This document shows, one piece after another, positions 54,330 to 64,000 of a DNA stretch of 64,000 bases (position 1 is the first letter of the stretch; the number at the start of each line of letters is the position of its first letter). The DNA comes from Daejeonella oryzae DSM 19973 (GTDB lineage Bacteria; Bacteroidota; Bacteroidia; Sphingobacteriales; Sphingobacteriaceae), in assembly GCF_000422945.1 (NCBI RefSeq), contig NZ_KE383964.1:124001-188000 (forward strand), read 5' to 3'. Position numbers and translations under genes: made by a program. Under the pieces are notes generated by a model. It was not told where the DNA came from. It worked only from the letters and a program-made list of their open reading frames with translations, and searched no databases.

Positions 54330-56291
54330 ATGGCTAAAAAAGTTAATCCTGCAAAGTCCAATCCAGCAACAGCTACTCCAGAAGAAAGGGAGTTAAGCTA
54401 TTACACCCGCTTTACCGATTTCGATATAAACCTGTTTAAGGCTGGAAAGCATTACAAACTGTATGAAAAATTAGGATCTCATGTTGTTGAACATGAAGGT
54501 GCAAAGGGAACTTATTTTGCTGTTTGGGCACCTAATGCCCGGTCAGTAAATTTAATGGCAGGTTTCAATGGCTGGGATCGCAACTCCCTGCCTATGAAAG
54601 TCCGCTGGGATGGCTCCGGTATCTGGGAGATATTTGTTCCGCATACTGGAAATGGCGATCTCTATAAATATTTCATTATTCCTCATGATGGAGATGAGCT
54701 GGAAAAAGGAGATCCTTTTGCCCTGAGATGGGAAGAGCCGCCTCTCACTGCATCAATGGTTTGGGATACCTGGTATGAGTGGAATGATCAGAAATGGATG
54801 AAAAACCGGTTCGAGAAAAACGGACTGAACAAACCGTTTTCGGTGTACGAAATTCATTTTGGTTCCTGGGCCCGCGGACTTGAATCTCCGGATGAGTTTT
54901 TAAGTTACAGGGATATGGCAGCAAAGCTGATTCCGTATATGGAAGAAATGAATTTTACTCATGTAGAATTTATGCCCATTATGGAACACCCGTTTTCCCC
55001 CTCCTGGGGATACCAGGTAACCGGTTATTTTTCACCATCCTCACGCTTCGGGACACCTCAGGATTTTATGTTTCTGATAGAATCTCTCCACAATCATGGC
55101 ATAGGAGTTATTCTTGACTGGGTTCCATCGCATTTTCCGGGCGATGCACATGGCTTGTATCGCTTTGATGGAAGCCATTTATTCGAACATGCAGATATGC
55201 GCAAAGGCTTTCATCCGGATTGGAAATCGTATATTTTTAATTACGGAAGAAATGAAATACGGGCTTTTTTAATTAGCAATGCCATTTTTTGGTTAGACCG
55301 GTATCATGCCGACGGAATTCGGGTGGATGCGGTTGCCTCCATGCTCTATCTGGATTATTCACGTAAAGCAGGAGAGTGGGTTCCCAATGAAGAGGGCGGC
55401 AGGGAAAACCTCGAGGCAATAAGCTTTTTAAAAGAATTTAATGAAGTGGTCTACGCTAATTTTCCGGATGTTCAAACTATTGCCGAAGAATCAACTGCTT
55501 TTCCCGGTGTAAGCAAGCCAACCTTTTTGGGCGGACTGGGTTTTGGCATGAAATGGATGATGGGATGGATGAATGATACTATTAGCTATTTCGAGCAGGA
55601 TCCATATTTCAGAAGATATTATCATTCAAAAATAACTTTTAGTACTGAGTATGCTTTTACGGAAAACTTTATGCTTCCGCTTTCTCATGATGAGGTAGTT
55701 CATGGAAAAGGTTCCCTTTTAAATAAAATGCCGGGTGATGAATGGCAGAAATTTGCAAATCTTCGCTTGCTTTACTTATATATGTTCACTCATCCGGGAA
55801 CGAAATTATTATTCATGGGGAATGAAATCGGGCAAAGCAAAGAGTGGACCCATGACCATTCCATAGACTGGCATTTGCTAGAGCATGCTCCTCACCAGGG
55901 TTTAAAAGAATTTGTTAAAAACTTAAATAAAGTTTACCGGGATCAGCCTGGTTTATATCAAAAAAGTTTTACTTCAGATGGATTTGAGTGGATTGAAAAT
56001 ACTGATGCAGAAGCCTCTGTACTTGTTTATCTGAGAAAGGGAAACCTGGTTGAAGATGAATTGCTCATTGTCCTGAATATGACACCTGTTCCGAGGGATG
56101 GCTATCGCGTAGGCGCACCGTTAAAAGGAAAATGGCAAGTTATTTTAAATTCGGATATGTTATCGTTCTACGGTAGCGGAATTTATCAGGATGAAATTTA
56201 TACCACAGAGGCAATTGCCTGGCAGGGTAAACCGCAGTCTATCGTTCTAAATTTGCCTCCTTTATCCGGACTTATTTTAAAACAAGTTTAA
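54330..56291 (+). CDS. glgB: 1,4-alpha-glucan branching enzyme GlgB
   Basis: GlgB makes the alpha-1,6 branches of glycogen. The 653-residue enzyme has an N-terminal CBM48 domain (GTYFAVWAPNARSVNLMAGFNGWD, from about residue 55) and a GH13 subfamily 9 barrel with D333 (GIRVDAVASMLYLDY), E386 (IAEEST) and D454 (LSHDEVVHGKGS), all at their usual places. It follows the maltose genes by 131 bp across a strong hairpin. No glgA, glgC or glgP lies in the window, so glycogen synthesis genes must be elsewhere. Confidence 0.95.
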   Translation: MAKKVNPAKSNPATATPEERELSYYTRFTDFDINLFKAGKHYKLYEKLGSHVVEHEGAKGTYFAVWAPNARSVNLMAGFNGWDRNSLPMKVRWDGSGIWEIFVPHTGNGDLYKYFIIPHDGDELEKGDPFALRWEEPPLTASMVWDTWYEWNDQKWMKNRFEKNGLNKPFSVYEIHFGSWARGLESPDEFLSYRDMAAKLIPYMEEMNFTHVEFMPIMEHPFSPSWGYQVTGYFSPSSRFGTPQDFMFLIESLHNHGIGVILDWVPSHFPGDAHGLYRFDGSHLFEHADMRKGFHPDWKSYIFNYGRNEIRAFLISNAIFWLDRYHADGIRVDAVASMLYLDYSRKAGEWVPNEEGGRENLEAISFLKEFNEVVYANFPDVQTIAEESTAFPGVSKPTFLGGLGFGMKWMMGWMNDTISYFEQDPYFRRYYHSKITFSTEYAFTENFMLPLSHDEVVHGKGSLLNKMPGDEWQKFANLRLLYLYMFTHPGTKLLFMGNEIGQSKEWTHDHSIDWHLLEHAPHQGLKEFVKNLNKVYRDQPGLYQKSFTSDGFEWIENTDAEASVLVYLRKGNLVEDELLIVLNMTPVPRDGYRVGAPLKGKWQVILNSDMLSFYGSGIYQDEIYTTEAIAWQGKPQSIVLNLPPLSGLILKQV

Positions 56292-56365
56292 TTATAACCA
56301 TAAAACGAATAACCTATTTAAGTTTTAGAACCTGCTTTATTATTCACAGCTTAAATTTTATTACG

Positions 56366-57391
56366 ATGAAATATTTGTTAGTGCTATTATGCTCGATTTT
56401 AATGATTACATCCTGTAAACAGAAAACAGAAATGTCTTTGCAGGAATATTTTTTATCTGCTGATAGTGGAGTACAGAGTGGTGGGGTAAAAATGGTTGAA
56501 GTAAAAACGCCAAAAGGAAATTTTAAAGTATGGACAAAACGGATCGGCAATAATCCACGGATAAAGGTTTTGCTGTTGCATGGTGGTCCGGCCATGACGC
56601 ATGAATATATGGAATGTTTTGAAAGCTTCTTTCCCCAACAGGGTTTCGAACTGATAGAGTATGATCAGTTAGGATCTTATTACAGTGATCAGCCCCAGGA
56701 CAGTACTTTGTGGACTACAGAAAGATTTGTTGAAGAAGTGGAGCAGGTTCGCCAGGCCTTAAACATGAACAAAGAGAATTTTTATCTTTTAGGAAATTCG
56801 TGGGGCGGGATTCTGGCAATGGAGTATGCATTAAAATACCAGGAAAACTTAAAAGGCATGATCATTTGCAATATGATGGCAAGTATCCCAGATTATGAAA
56901 AATATAATGGTGTTTTGCGAAAGCAGATGAGGGCTTCCCTGGTCGATTCCCTTCAGTCATATGAAGACCGTAACATGTATAAAGATTCCACCTACCAGTC
57001 GCTTATTTTCAGTGAATATTACAGTAAGCATATTTGTCGTTTGCCTGTTTGGCCCGATCCGGTAATGCGGAGTTTTAAACATTTAAATGAAGAAATATAC
57101 GTCATGATGCAGGGGCCAAGTGAATTTAAAACCGGAGGCCGGTTAATTAAGTGGGATCGAAAATCTGATTTGAATAAGATTAAAATTCCCACCTTAACGG
57201 TAGGAGCAAAATATGATTCTATGGATCCGGAACATATGAAATGGATGAGTACTCAAGTTGAAAACGGTCGTTATTTATATTGTCCCAACGGTAGCCATTT
57301 AGCCATGTGGGATGATCAGCAAACGTTTATGAATGGTGTAATTAAATTTATTAAAGATGTTGATGATGGGAGTTTTAAAAAGGAAAATTAG
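56366..57391 (+). CDS. Alpha/beta-hydrolase lipoprotein of the proline iminopeptidase (S33) family
   Basis: A 341-residue lipoprotein (lipobox ITSC, C17) with an alpha/beta-hydrolase fold of the prolyl iminopeptidase type. HGGPAM for the oxyanion hole begins at residue 72, the nucleophile elbow is GNSWGG with S145, an Asp follows in GAKYDSMDP, and the catalytic His lies in NGSHLAMW. Proline iminopeptidases release N-terminal proline; lipid-anchored members could handle peptides in the periplasm. It lies 74 bp after glgB and converges on gapA across a terminator. Confidence 0.82.
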   Translation: MKYLLVLLCSILMITSCKQKTEMSLQEYFLSADSGVQSGGVKMVEVKTPKGNFKVWTKRIGNNPRIKVLLLHGGPAMTHEYMECFESFFPQQGFELIEYDQLGSYYSDQPQDSTLWTTERFVEEVEQVRQALNMNKENFYLLGNSWGGILAMEYALKYQENLKGMIICNMMASIPDYEKYNGVLRKQMRASLVDSLQSYEDRNMYKDSTYQSLIFSEYYSKHICRLPVWPDPVMRSFKHLNEEIYVMMQGPSEFKTGGRLIKWDRKSDLNKIKIPTLTVGAKYDSMDPEHMKWMSTQVENGRYLYCPNGSHLAMWDDQQTFMNGVIKFIKDVDDGSFKKEN

Positions 57392-57453
57392 AATCTGATT
57401 TACACTGTTATTAATTTAGTTGTTGAAATATCCTGATCTAAATTAAATTGCAT

Positions 57454-57487
57454 AAAAAGCCGTTCATCTGTTAAGATAAACGGCTTT
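57454..57487. terminator. Bidirectional terminator between the S33 hydrolase gene and gapA
   Basis: AAAGCCGTT and AACGGCTTT arms enclose an inner ATCT/AGAT pairing (57454-57487). A-rich and T-rich flanks allow function on both strands. Confidence 0.8.
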
Positions 57488-57502
57488 GTGTTTTAACAAA
57501 AA

Positions 57503-59351
<1,849 letters not shown>

Positions 59352-59352
59352 A

Positions 59353-60336
59353 TTAAATGGATAAAATAGTTGAAAGTTCCATTAAATCTTCCTCAAGTTT
59401 AAATTCGTGTAAATTTAGAGCCTCGTGTAAATCAGTTAACGCTATAGAATTGCCTCTAATTCCCACAATTTTTCTAGTATCTCCATTTATCAAAGCTTTA
59501 ACTGCGGCATATCCAAAACGACATGCCAATACCCGGTCAAAGCTGCTGGGACTTCCACCACGCTGCAGATGTCCTAGGATAGTAACCTTGGCATCATAAA
59601 AATCAAACTTTTCTTTTACCCGTTTGGCAACGTCATATGCACCGCCGTTTTTATCACCTTCGGCAACAATTACAATACTGGATGATTTTTTATTTTTTGC
59701 ACCGGTTTCCAGTTTTTTAATCAGTTCATCAATCGCAGTGTCTCGTTCTGGAAGTAAAATGGCCTCTGCCCCGCCTGCAATTCCAGATCTGAGTGCAATA
59801 CATCCTGAATCTCTACCCATTACCTCAATAAAAAACAAGCGATCGTGTGATGCTGCTGTATCTCTTATTTTATCAATCGCTTCAATAACAGTGTTATTAG
59901 CGGTATCAAAACCCAGAGTAAAATCAGTTCCGTATAAATCATTATCAATTGTGCCCGGAATACAGATTACAGGGATGTCATATTTTTCGGAAAAAATTTC
60001 TGCCCCGGTGGCTGTTCCATCACCGCCGATAGCAATGAGCGAATCAATACCATGAGAACGAAGATTTTTATACGCTTTTTCTCTGCCTTCGGGAGTTAAA
60101 AATTCCATGCACCGGGCAGTTTTAAGAATGGTTCCTCCAAGGTGGATTATGTTACTAACCGACCGGGCGTCCATATCCCAAAAATTTTTATTTATCATTC
60201 CCTGATATCCCTGGCGGATACCAACCACTTCTTTTCCTAAGTATATACCAGAGCGAACCACGGCTCTAATACAGGCGTTCATTCCAGGAGCGTCGCCACC
60301 CGAAGTAAATACACCGATTTTATTTATAGCTGCCAA
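59353..60336 (-). CDS. pfkA: 6-phosphofructokinase
   Basis: ATP-dependent phosphofructokinase, 327 residues. The ATP motif GGDGT is at 104-108, the catalytic loop PGTIDND at 127-133, and MGRDSG at 173-178. G104 in the GGDGT motif, with Gly rather than Asp, fits an ATP rather than pyrophosphate enzyme. It is the first gene of the pfkA-kinase-gapA operon. The 117-bp divergent region to the NUDIX regulator contains a perfect palindrome (60364-60378). Confidence 0.96.
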   Translation of the reverse strand: MAAINKIGVFTSGGDAPGMNACIRAVVRSGIYLGKEVVGIRQGYQGMINKNFWDMDARSVSNIIHLGGTILKTARCMEFLTPEGREKAYKNLRSHGIDSLIAIGGDGTATGAEIFSEKYDIPVICIPGTIDNDLYGTDFTLGFDTANNTVIEAIDKIRDTAASHDRLFFIEVMGRDSGCIALRSGIAGGAEAILLPERDTAIDELIKKLETGAKNKKSSSIVIVAEGDKNGGAYDVAKRVKEKFDFYDAKVTILGHLQRGGSPSSFDRVLACRFGYAAVKALINGDTRKIVGIRGNSIALTDLHEALNLHEFKLEEDLMELSTILSI

Positions 60337-60363
60337 TAATTTTTTTTTAAGTACGAATATAAG

Positions 60364-60378
60364 GTGTAATTATTACAC
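60364..60378. promoter_or_regulatory. Perfect palindrome, candidate operator between pfkA and the NUDIX regulator
   Basis: GTGTAATTATTACAC is a perfect 7-1-7 palindrome. It lies 28 bp upstream of the pfkA start and 76 bp upstream of the regulator start. The extended half-site GGTGTAATTA (60363-60372) recurs at 61391-61400 and 39465-39474. Binding by the adjacent regulator is inferred. Confidence 0.5.
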
Positions 60379-60453
60379 TAAGTAGTTTTTGTAAAAAATT
60401 TCTCCCATATTAGTAATCCGTTATATATTTAACGATTAAAACCCTAATGAATT

Positions 60454-61149
60454 TTGGAAACTATATTACCTAAATTTGATTCTGTATTTTCTATTGACTG
60501 TGTAATTTTCGGCTTTGATGAAGGAGAGTTAAAAATACTATTAATTGAGCGTAATGTAGAACCTTTTATAGATTGGTGGGCATTGCCGGGTTATTTGGTC
60601 GAAGAAAATGAAAGTTTAGATCATGCTGCCGAACGGATATTATATGAATTAACTGGCTTACGGGATATTTATATGGATCAGTTTTATACTTTCGGTGATG
60701 TTGACAGACATCCTCAGGGTCGTGTAGTAACTGTTGCATATTATGCAATGTTAAGGCTTAATGGTCCGAAAGAATTAAAACCTGTTACTTCTTACGCACG
60801 CCGGGCAGTTTGGATTCCAATAAAAGACCTTCCTAAATTAGCTTTTGATCATGCAAAGATTTTTGAACGTGGATTTTTAAAGATCAGAAATAAAATCACC
60901 TACCAGCCAATCGCTTTTGAATTACTTCCAGAAAAATTTACTCTAACCCAGCTCCAGCATTTGTATGAAGTTATTTTGAATAAAAGTTTAGATAAAAGAA
61001 ACTTTCGAAAGAAAATGCTCAATTACGGCATTTTAAAAGAACTTGATGAGAAACAAAAAGGCGTGTCGTACAGGGCTGCTAAATTATACAAGTTTGATAA
61101 AAGAAAGTATGCACGGCTTTTTCAGAAGGAACTTACTTTTGGTAAATAA
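60454..61149 (+). CDS. NUDIX-domain transcriptional regulator (NrtR/AraR-like)
   Basis: The 231-residue product joins an N-terminal NUDIX domain (residues about 10-140) to a C-terminal winged-helix-like domain (ELLPEKFTLTQLQHLYEVIL and LDKRNFRKKML). The Nudix box G46-L69 is degenerate: the RE pair is R61-I62 and the EE pair is E65-L66, so catalysis is probably lost and the domain senses a nucleotide or sugar ligand. This layout is that of NrtR and of the Bacteroides arabinose regulator AraR. No ATG is in frame near the start; TTG at 60454 follows an in-frame stop at 60448 and is the likely start. It diverges from pfkA and is followed by a terminator and then a SusC gene. Confidence 0.85.
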   Translation: METILPKFDSVFSIDCVIFGFDEGELKILLIERNVEPFIDWWALPGYLVEENESLDHAAERILYELTGLRDIYMDQFYTFGDVDRHPQGRVVTVAYYAMLRLNGPKELKPVTSYARRAVWIPIKDLPKLAFDHAKIFERGFLKIRNKITYQPIAFELLPEKFTLTQLQHLYEVILNKSLDKRNFRKKMLNYGILKELDEKQKGVSYRAAKLYKFDKRKYARLFQKELTFGK

Positions 61150-61180
61150 CCATCTTTTCATAACCATTTAATTTTCTGAG

Positions 61181-61208
61181 AAAAGGCCTGAGTAATATCA
61201 GGCCTTTT
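61181..61208 (+). terminator. Rho-independent terminator after the NUDIX regulator
   Basis: Perfect 11-bp arms AAAAGGCCTGA (61181-61191) and TCAGGCCTTTT (61198-61208) with a 6-base loop. Confidence 0.9.
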
Positions 61209-61491
61209 ATATTATAACTAATTCTGCCATTATTATCAATTAATAGTTTTTGACATCTAAAGTCATTGGTTAAAATTATTTTTTCTTGATTTTTTGACAA
61301 AAGTTATGTGATTAATAAATTAGTTTTTATGTAACTTGAATTTATTAATTTTCTAACTCAGTTAAGTATAATCAAATCGAGATATACAGTGGTGTAATTA
61401 AATGGCTGATAAATAAAAATACTTGCGTTAAACTATTTAATAACGGTGAAAAAAAAGGCTTAAGACAGCGATAAAAAATTATTGTTTATTC

Positions 61492-61522
61492 TTTGTGTAA
61501 TAAGTACAATTACTTAACTTTA
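61492..61522 (+). promoter_or_regulatory. Candidate promoter of the SusC-like gene
   Basis: TTTG (61492-61495), a 19-base spacer, then TAACTTTA (61515-61522), one mismatch to TAnnTTTG. Same spacing and same mismatch as the other TonB receptor promoter at 39616-39646. The leader would be about 55 bases. Confidence 0.55.
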
Positions 61523-61584
61523 TATTAATGAGCATTTTGAAATAGTCCAACCTATAATTATTTTACCCTAAACACTAACCTATT

Positions 61585-64000
61585 ATGAACTTAAAATTTT
61601 TACTATCGAGGTCTCTCTTTGGTATAGTTCTAATTCTGCTGGTAAATTCTGTATTTGCACAGAATGTTACTATCTCCGGATTAGTAACTGACAGCAAGGA
61701 TAAGGAACCCTTAATTGGAGTATCTGTTAAAGTTAAAGGAACTCCCAGCGGCACCAGTACAGGTGCTGATGGAACTTTCCGGCTTTCTGTGCCCGATAAT
61801 TCTGCTACACTGGTTTTTTCCTATTTGGGATATAATAATCTGGAAGTGGCAATTAGCGGTAGAACAACTATTAATGTATCGCTTGACCCCAGCAGCACTT
61901 CGTTAAGCGAGGTGGTTGTAATAGGTTACGGCACTCAAAAAGTAAAAGATGCAACAGGATCCGTATCCTCAATTGGAACAAAAGAATTCAATAAAGGAGT
62001 TATTGCTTCACCTGAGCAATTGTTACAAGGTAGAGTGGCGGGTGTTCAGGTAACGCCGGCAAGTGGTGAACCCGGATCCGGAGCGACTATTAATATACGT
62101 GGAACCAGCTCTATTCGTGCGGGAAATGGTCCATTGTATGTTGTGGATGGGGTTCCTTTAGATGGTGGTGGTACATCCGGCGGACTAGATGCTGGTGCGG
62201 GTACTTCTTCAGCAAGAAATCCTTTGTCATTTATTAATCCTAGTGATATTGAGAATATCAGTATTTTGAAAGATGCGTCAGCATCTGCTATTTACGGATC
62301 AAGGGGAGCTAACGGGGTAGTGTTAATTACTACCCGAAAAGGCTCGTCTTCTCAGGGAATTCAATTTGGGGCAAATACCAGTATTTCAACAGTAGCCAAA
62401 AGATACGACTTATTAAATGCGGGTCAGTTCTTACCTGCAGTAGCTGCTACTGGCGCAGATGCAACTGCTGTTAATTTTGGTGGTGAAACAAACTGGCAGG
62501 ATGAAATTTTCAGAACAGGAGTTTCCCAGAATTATAATTTAGGATTCGGAGGTGCAAAAGGTGCCTCATCATATCGTGCCTCTTTTAGCTATGATAATCA
62601 AAACGGAACAATTAAAAATTCCGGGTTACAGCGTTTGACAGGACGTTTAAATGCCTCTCAGATGTTATTAAGCGATAAAATTAAGTTAGATCTCCAGTTT
62701 ACTGCATCTAATATCAAAAATGATTTTGCTCCTATATCAGACAATGCAGGTTTTGAAGGTAGTTTAATTGGTGCAGTTCTTCAGGCTAATCCAACAGTAC
62801 CTGTCAGAAATCCGAACGGAACCTTCTTCGATACAAAAGCCGGAGGTTTCAGAAATCCGGTTGCTATGCTTGAATTGATTGACGATACGGATAATATAAA
62901 CAGATACCTTGGTAATTTTAGTGCCTCTTATACTTTTGTGAAAAATCTTACTTATAAAGGTACAATTGGTATTGATGAATCAAAAGCCGTAAGAACAACC
63001 TACCTTGATCCAAACCTCACCGGATATACTGGTGGTCAGAATATTAGAGGAATAAATATTAATCAGGTTACAGGTAACGGACGCGGAATTGTTCAAAATT
63101 TGCAACTTTCCTCTTACATTACAGAGCACACACTAAACTATGATAAGCAATTAAGTAATAGCAGTTCTTTAAATATTTTAGGAGGATTTTCTTATCAGCA
63201 ATTCAAAACTAATCCATTAAATGAAGTAGCGTATACGACTTCAACTCCCAATGTATTAGTTAAGGATATGAATTCTTTTACGAACAGATTGCCACTTTTC
63301 GGAGATAGCACCAAATCAGAGTTGCAATCTTTCTTCGGACGTGCTAACTACAATCTGAACGATAAGTATTTATTTACAGCAACTGTACGTACGGATGGTT
63401 CCTCTAAATTTGGAGAAAATAATAAATACGCCACTTTTCCAGCATTCGCTGTTAAATGGAAAATTATGAATGAAAGTTTTGCACCAAAAGAATCTTTTGA
63501 TGATCTGAGCCTTCGATTAAATTTTGGTATAACCGGTAACCAGGAATTTCCTGCATATGCTTCATTAGCTATTAAACAAGCTAATTTTAACGGTAGTTCT
63601 AATACTATAACCGCTGCCAGTCCTGATTTGAAATGGGAAACTACTACTCAGTATGGTGCGGGTATAGATTTCGCCATTTTGAAAAACAAATTGTCTGGAA
63701 CTCTGGATTATTTTAATAAATCAACAGAAGATCTATTATTCCTACAGGATTATGCACAGCCTGCAGCAATCCCCAGAAGATGGGTAAACTTACCTGGTAA
63801 AGTAATTAACTCAGGTCTGGAACTTGGTTTGAATCTTGATGCTGTAAGAAATTCCGGTTTCTCATGGGAAGTAATGTATAACATGACGATTCTTAAAAAC
63901 GAAGTAAAAGACTTTGGTAATAGAAACGTGATCACGGGTAATATCGACGGACAGGGATTATCTGGTGCATATGCGCAGATAATCACAAACGGTCAGCCTC
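61585..64000 (+). CDS. SusC/RagA-family TonB-linked outer-membrane protein (3' end outside window)
   Basis: The first 805 residues of a SusC-type receptor that imports glycans or other large nutrients with a SusD partner. A signal peptide ends near VFAQ (residues 1-26). A carboxypeptidase-D-like domain follows (TISGLVTDSKDKEPLIGVS), then the SusC signature SLSEVVVIGYGTQ, a plug (LLQGRVAGVQV, NIRGTSSIRAG, LYVVDGVP, ILKDASASAIYGSRGANG) and beta-barrel strands. The frame is open to the last base. A susD gene would be expected just beyond the window. The locus lies beside the NUDIX regulator, so the substrate may be the regulator's ligand source. Confidence 0.95.
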   Translation, partial: MNLKFLLSRSLFGIVLILLVNSVFAQNVTISGLVTDSKDKEPLIGVSVKVKGTPSGTSTGADGTFRLSVPDNSATLVFSYLGYNNLEVAISGRTTINVSLDPSSTSLSEVVVIGYGTQKVKDATGSVSSIGTKEFNKGVIASPEQLLQGRVAGVQVTPASGEPGSGATINIRGTSSIRAGNGPLYVVDGVPLDGGGTSGGLDAGAGTSSARNPLSFINPSDIENISILKDASASAIYGSRGANGVVLITTRKGSSSQGIQFGANTSISTVAKRYDLLNAGQFLPAVAATGADATAVNFGGETNWQDEIFRTGVSQNYNLGFGGAKGASSYRASFSYDNQNGTIKNSGLQRLTGRLNASQMLLSDKIKLDLQFTASNIKNDFAPISDNAGFEGSLIGAVLQANPTVPVRNPNGTFFDTKAGGFRNPVAMLELIDDTDNINRYLGNFSASYTFVKNLTYKGTIGIDESKAVRTTYLDPNLTGYTGGQNIRGININQVTGNGRGIVQNLQLSSYITEHTLNYDKQLSNSSSLNILGGFSYQQFKTNPLNEVAYTTSTPNVLVKDMNSFTNRLPLFGDSTKSELQSFFGRANYNLNDKYLFTATVRTDGSSKFGENNKYATFPAFAVKWKIMNESFAPKESFDDLSLRLNFGITGNQEFPAYASLAIKQANFNGSSNTITAASPDLKWETTTQYGAGIDFAILKNKLSGTLDYFNKSTEDLLFLQDYAQPAAIPRRWVNLPGKVINSGLELGLNLDAVRNSGFSWEVMYNMTILKNEVKDFGNRNVITGNIDGQGLSGAYAQIITNGQP

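Larger units (their letters stand above)
61150..61584. other. 435-bp intergenic region upstream of the SusC-like gene
   Basis: No gene is seen. It contains the terminator at 61181-61208, an 11-bp AT-only perfect inverted repeat (ATTAATAAATT at 61311-61321 with AATTTATTAAT at 61339-61349), a GGTGTAATTA half-site (61391-61400), and the candidate promoter (61492-61522). GTGTAAT (61495-61501) overlaps the -33 element, and ATTAC (61509-61513) gives it a partial inverted partner. Confidence 0.6.

Noticed and set aside
57335-57344. Fourth copy of GGTGTAATTA
   Set aside because: It lies inside the S33 hydrolase coding sequence, so it is probably chance; kept as a caution against over-reading the motif.
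61715-61906. Short + strand reading frame inside the SusC-like gene
   Set aside because: It is an alternative frame of the real receptor gene that begins at 61585 and stays open to the window end.

Overview
The window looks like a chromosomal segment of a Bacteroidota bacterium, most likely Sphingobacteriaceae (Pedobacter-like). The evidence is the Bacteroidota-type division and cell-wall cluster, -7 boxes of the form TAnnTTTG with TTG-type -33 elements, weak Shine-Dalgarno sequences, two TonB-dependent outer-membrane receptors (one SusC/RagA type), many lipoproteins, and moderately AT-rich DNA. No tRNA, rRNA, CRISPR array, transposase or phage gene was seen.

Layout. (1) 2-652: 3' end of pgk. 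(2) 1073-16676: a complete dcw cluster on the + strand, mraZ-rsmH-ftsL-ftsI-murE-mraY-murD-ftsW-murG-murC-ftsQ-ftsA-ftsZ, almost without gaps. It starts behind three MraZ-box repeats, has a nested inverted repeat between ftsA and ftsZ, and ends at a strong terminator. (3) 16848-24544: housekeeping genes: an alpha-oxoamine synthase for sphingoid or sulfonolipid bases, a histone H1-like protein, dapA, ligA, an ACP-phosphodiesterase-like protein, a NUDIX hydrolase and tyrS. (4) 24692-35483: an accessory island for sugar or glycoside oxidation. One operon runs leftward (Gfo/Idh/MocA oxidoreductase, TIM-barrel isomerase, cytochrome c, DUF1080 3-keto-glycoside hydrolase). A divergent one runs rightward (nucleoside/sugar symporter, hydroxypyruvate-isomerase-like protein, GMC flavoprotein with an Fe-S cysteine motif, gluconate-2-dehydrogenase subunit 3, exported Gfo/Idh/MocA protein). 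Together they could oxidise glycosides at C3 and cleave the 3-keto products. (5) 35568-42591: LuxE-like protein, small membrane protein, penicillin acylase and a TonB-dependent receptor. (6) 42766-56291: a maltose/alpha-glucan locus: two GH13 amylases, beta-phosphoglucomutase, GH65 maltose phosphorylase, an SDR, an MFS maltose transporter, GH31 alpha-glucosidase and glycogen branching enzyme. (7) 56366-64000: an S33 peptidase lipoprotein, a pfkA-kinase-gapA glycolytic operon, a NUDIX-type regulator and the first 805 residues of a SusC-like receptor.

The most unusual part is the 3-keto-glycoside island. It carries both FAD/Fe-S and NAD(P)-type oxidation modules, and several of its enzymes appear to be exported. 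Regulatory observations are the MraZ-box repeats, the ftsA-ftsZ repeat with its 12-mer shared with the mraZ upstream region, and a palindrome between pfkA and the NUDIX regulator whose half-site recurs upstream of both receptor genes. Functions are inferred from sequence motifs read by eye; no database search was run.
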